This document shows, piece after piece, positions 31,717 to 32,920 of a stretch of DNA of 32,920 nt (the stretch's first letter is position 1; every line of letters begins with the position of its first letter). The notes below the pieces were generated by a model, which was not told the DNA's origin, searched no databases, and worked only from the letters and a program-made list of their open reading frames with translations. A program made the position numbers and the translations under genes. The DNA is from Sphaerimonospora mesophila NBRC 14179 = JCM 3151 (GTDB lineage Bacteria > Actinomycetota > Actinomycetes > Streptosporangiales > Streptosporangiaceae). The DNA lies in NCBI GenBank assembly GCA_001552515.1, contig BCRI01000083.1, forward strand, positions 1-32,920, written 5' to 3'.

Positions 31717-32694
31717 ATGCGGATCACCGAAGAGCAGGCACGCCTGCTCGCCGTCTGCATGGTCAAAGGCCTCAGCTGGTACCTCATCGCTCGCGAGGCT
31801 CAGCGCCCGGACGGCCTCGCACGGCTCTGGTCGGGGGACATCATCGAATCCTCCCCCGATGCGACCAAGGCGCGGGCGCTGATCAGGGAGAACGCCTCAG
31901 ATCTCGATCGCTATATGCAGTCCGCCATGGAACAGGCCGATCGCGCCGCAGACGGCGGCGCCCACCTCGTCACCGTCCTCGACCGCGAGTATCCCGCCAC
32001 CCTGCGCCTGATCTTCAATCTGCCACCGTTCCTGTTCGTCCGCGGCCGACTGCGAGACGGCGACCTGCGCAGTGTGGCCGTCGTCGGTACGCGCCAGGCG
32101 AGCGAGGACGGCCTACGCCGAGCACGGCGAATGTCCTGCCTGCTCACCGAACGCCAGGTCACCGTCGTGTCAGGCCTCGCTCGAGGCATAGACACCGCAG
32201 CCCACACAGCGGCGCTCGATGCCGGCGGGCGCACCATCGCCGTCGTGGGAACAGGCATCCTGCGCTGCTATCCCGCCGAAAACCGCGGCCTGGCCGACCG
32301 GATCGCCGAAAGCGGGGCCGTCGTCTCCCAGTTCTGGCCCGAGGCCAACGGCGCGACCTACACCTTCCCTCGACGCAATGTCACCATGTCGGGGATTGCC
32401 CAAGGCACGGTCGTCATCGAGGCCTCGAGCACCAGCGGGGCCAAGATGCAGGCGCGGCTAGCCCTGGAGCATGGCAAGAAGGTGTTCCTGCTGCGCAGCC
32501 TCACCCAGGCCCAACCATGGGCGGAGCAGTACGTCAGAACTCGCGGGGCCGTCATGGTCGATGACGTGGAAGACGTCGTGAAGAGCCTGTCCAGCCCCGA
32601 CCGGATCCAAGCCGTCAACGCATCCCGCGCTCAACTGGCCCTGGAGTTCGAAGATCTGAAGCTGGAGGAGCCGGCGCCCGGAGGACTATGGTGA
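31717..32694 (+). CDS. DprA/Smf-like Rossmann (SLOG) protein, probable defence component
   Basis: The 325-aa product starts at ATG 31717 with GGGAG six bases upstream. The DprA core is clear: REYPATLRLIFNLPPFLFVRG, VAVVGTRQAS, VVSGLARGIDTAAHTAALDA, IAVVGTGILRCYPAENRGLA, FPRRNVTMSGIAQGTVVIEA and SGAKMQARLALEHGKKVF. It differs from housekeeping DprA in the N-terminal helical part, in RRN-VT for RRNR and in lacking a C-terminal winged helix. Its stop overlaps the next gene, which encodes a zinc-ribbon protein likely to be a ComF-like phosphoribosyltransferase. DprA-like/PRTase pairs have been proposed as defence or nucleotide-signalling systems (recalled, not checked). The alternative is natural-competence DprA, less likely without topA or tRNA-ligase neighbours. 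Confidence 0.88.
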   Translation: MRITEEQARLLAVCMVKGLSWYLIAREAQRPDGLARLWSGDIIESSPDATKARALIRENASDLDRYMQSAMEQADRAADGGAHLVTVLDREYPATLRLIFNLPPFLFVRGRLRDGDLRSVAVVGTRQASEDGLRRARRMSCLLTERQVTVVSGLARGIDTAAHTAALDAGGRTIAVVGTGILRCYPAENRGLADRIAESGAVVSQFWPEANGATYTFPRRNVTMSGIAQGTVVIEASSTSGAKMQARLALEHGKKVFLLRSLTQAQPWAEQYVRTRGAVMVDDVEDVVKSLSSPDRIQAVNASRAQLALEFEDLKLEEPAPGGLW

Positions 32695-32920
32695 CCGAAC
32701 CGGCACGGCCGGCCTACGGCGACGGCCCGCCCCCCACCGGTTTCGGCCGCTGCGGCCCCTGTCCCTACCTCCGGGGCGGGCACTTCCGCATCTGCCACGA
32801 ATGCGCATGCGAGAGATTCCAGGCACCCGACGAGCCGAACTGCCCGATATGCCACCAGGTCCTGCGGCACGGAGAGCAGACCTGTGCGAACCGGCTGTGC
32901 AGCGACCCTCAACGCGCCTT
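32691..32920 (+). CDS. Zinc-ribbon N-terminus, probable ComF-like phosphoribosyltransferase (3' truncated by window)
   Basis: Seventy-six codons are visible from GTG 32691 (ATG 32688 is an alternative); GGAGG lies six bases before the GTG and the start overlaps the TGA of the DprA-like gene. Four Cys clusters occur: RCGPCPYL, RICHECACERF, NCPICHQV and TCANRLCSD, consistent with two zinc ribbons. ComF-family PRTases begin with Cys-rich ribbons followed by the PRPP-binding domain, which would lie beyond the window. Tight coupling to a DprA-like gene supports this. The PRTase assignment is inference, since no PRPP loop is visible. Confidence 0.7.
   Translation, partial: MTEPARPAYGDGPPPTGFGRCGPCPYLRGGHFRICHECACERFQAPDEPNCPICHQVLRHGEQTCANRLCSDPQRA

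Overview
This is high-GC DNA with GTG/ATG starts, leaderless-looking promoters and actinobacterial gene families. It suggests an actinomycete chromosome, perhaps Streptosporangiales (inference; no rRNA or housekeeping marker is present). Nearly all genes are accessory.

Layout. (a) 1-3.6 kb: 3' end of a SpoIIE/PP2C phosphatase gene, a gene-poor stretch, then a leftward reductase-desaturase operon resembling the mycobacterial Rv3230c/DesA3 pair. (b) 3.9-12.3 kb: a duplicated cassette. Each copy pairs a GT-B/TagF-like protein of unknown function (+ strand) with a 710-aa NB-ARC/TPR STAND protein (- strand), arranged tail to tail with 3 and 5 bp between stops. Both STAND proteins start with a short RHIM-like glutamine motif. 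A 123-aa Bell-like protein encoded next door ends with the same motif, and one STAND protein shares the string GNVIQAG with it. This reads as an amyloid-signalling NLR/effector set linked to an uncharacterised GT-like partner. The second GT-like gene is interrupted at a 3 x 8 bp tandem repeat whose copy number decides the reading frame. (c) 12.3-13.2 kb: a mobile-element relic with five helically phased 9-bp repeats, the 3' half of a tRNA-Lys(UUU) gene, a strong hairpin and the C-terminal fragment of a tyrosine integrase. It looks like an attP-int module stranded in the chromosome. (d) 13.3-17.6 kb: a ROK regulator, a NarL-type two-component pair and a membrane protein.

(e) 18.0-27.2 kb: a class IV lanthipeptide locus. 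It has a LanL synthetase with the cyclase zinc ligands, an S9 peptidase translationally coupled to it, a 42-aa precursor with four Cys, and a heterodimeric ABC exporter. A palindromic operator/promoter precedes it and a hairpin closes it. (f) 27.3-31.3 kb: a small protein of unknown function, a second kinase/regulator pair, a DUF2306 membrane protein and a zinc-independent MDR oxidoreductase. A shared CGGCTGATT promoter motif links the kinase, the oxidoreductase and possibly DUF2306. (g) 31.7 kb to the end: a DprA-like protein coupled to the start of a zinc-ribbon protein, probably a ComF-like phosphoribosyltransferase, an arrangement associated with defence.

The most novel unit is the duplicated GT-like/NLR cassette with its Bell-like effector and possible phase-variable switch.
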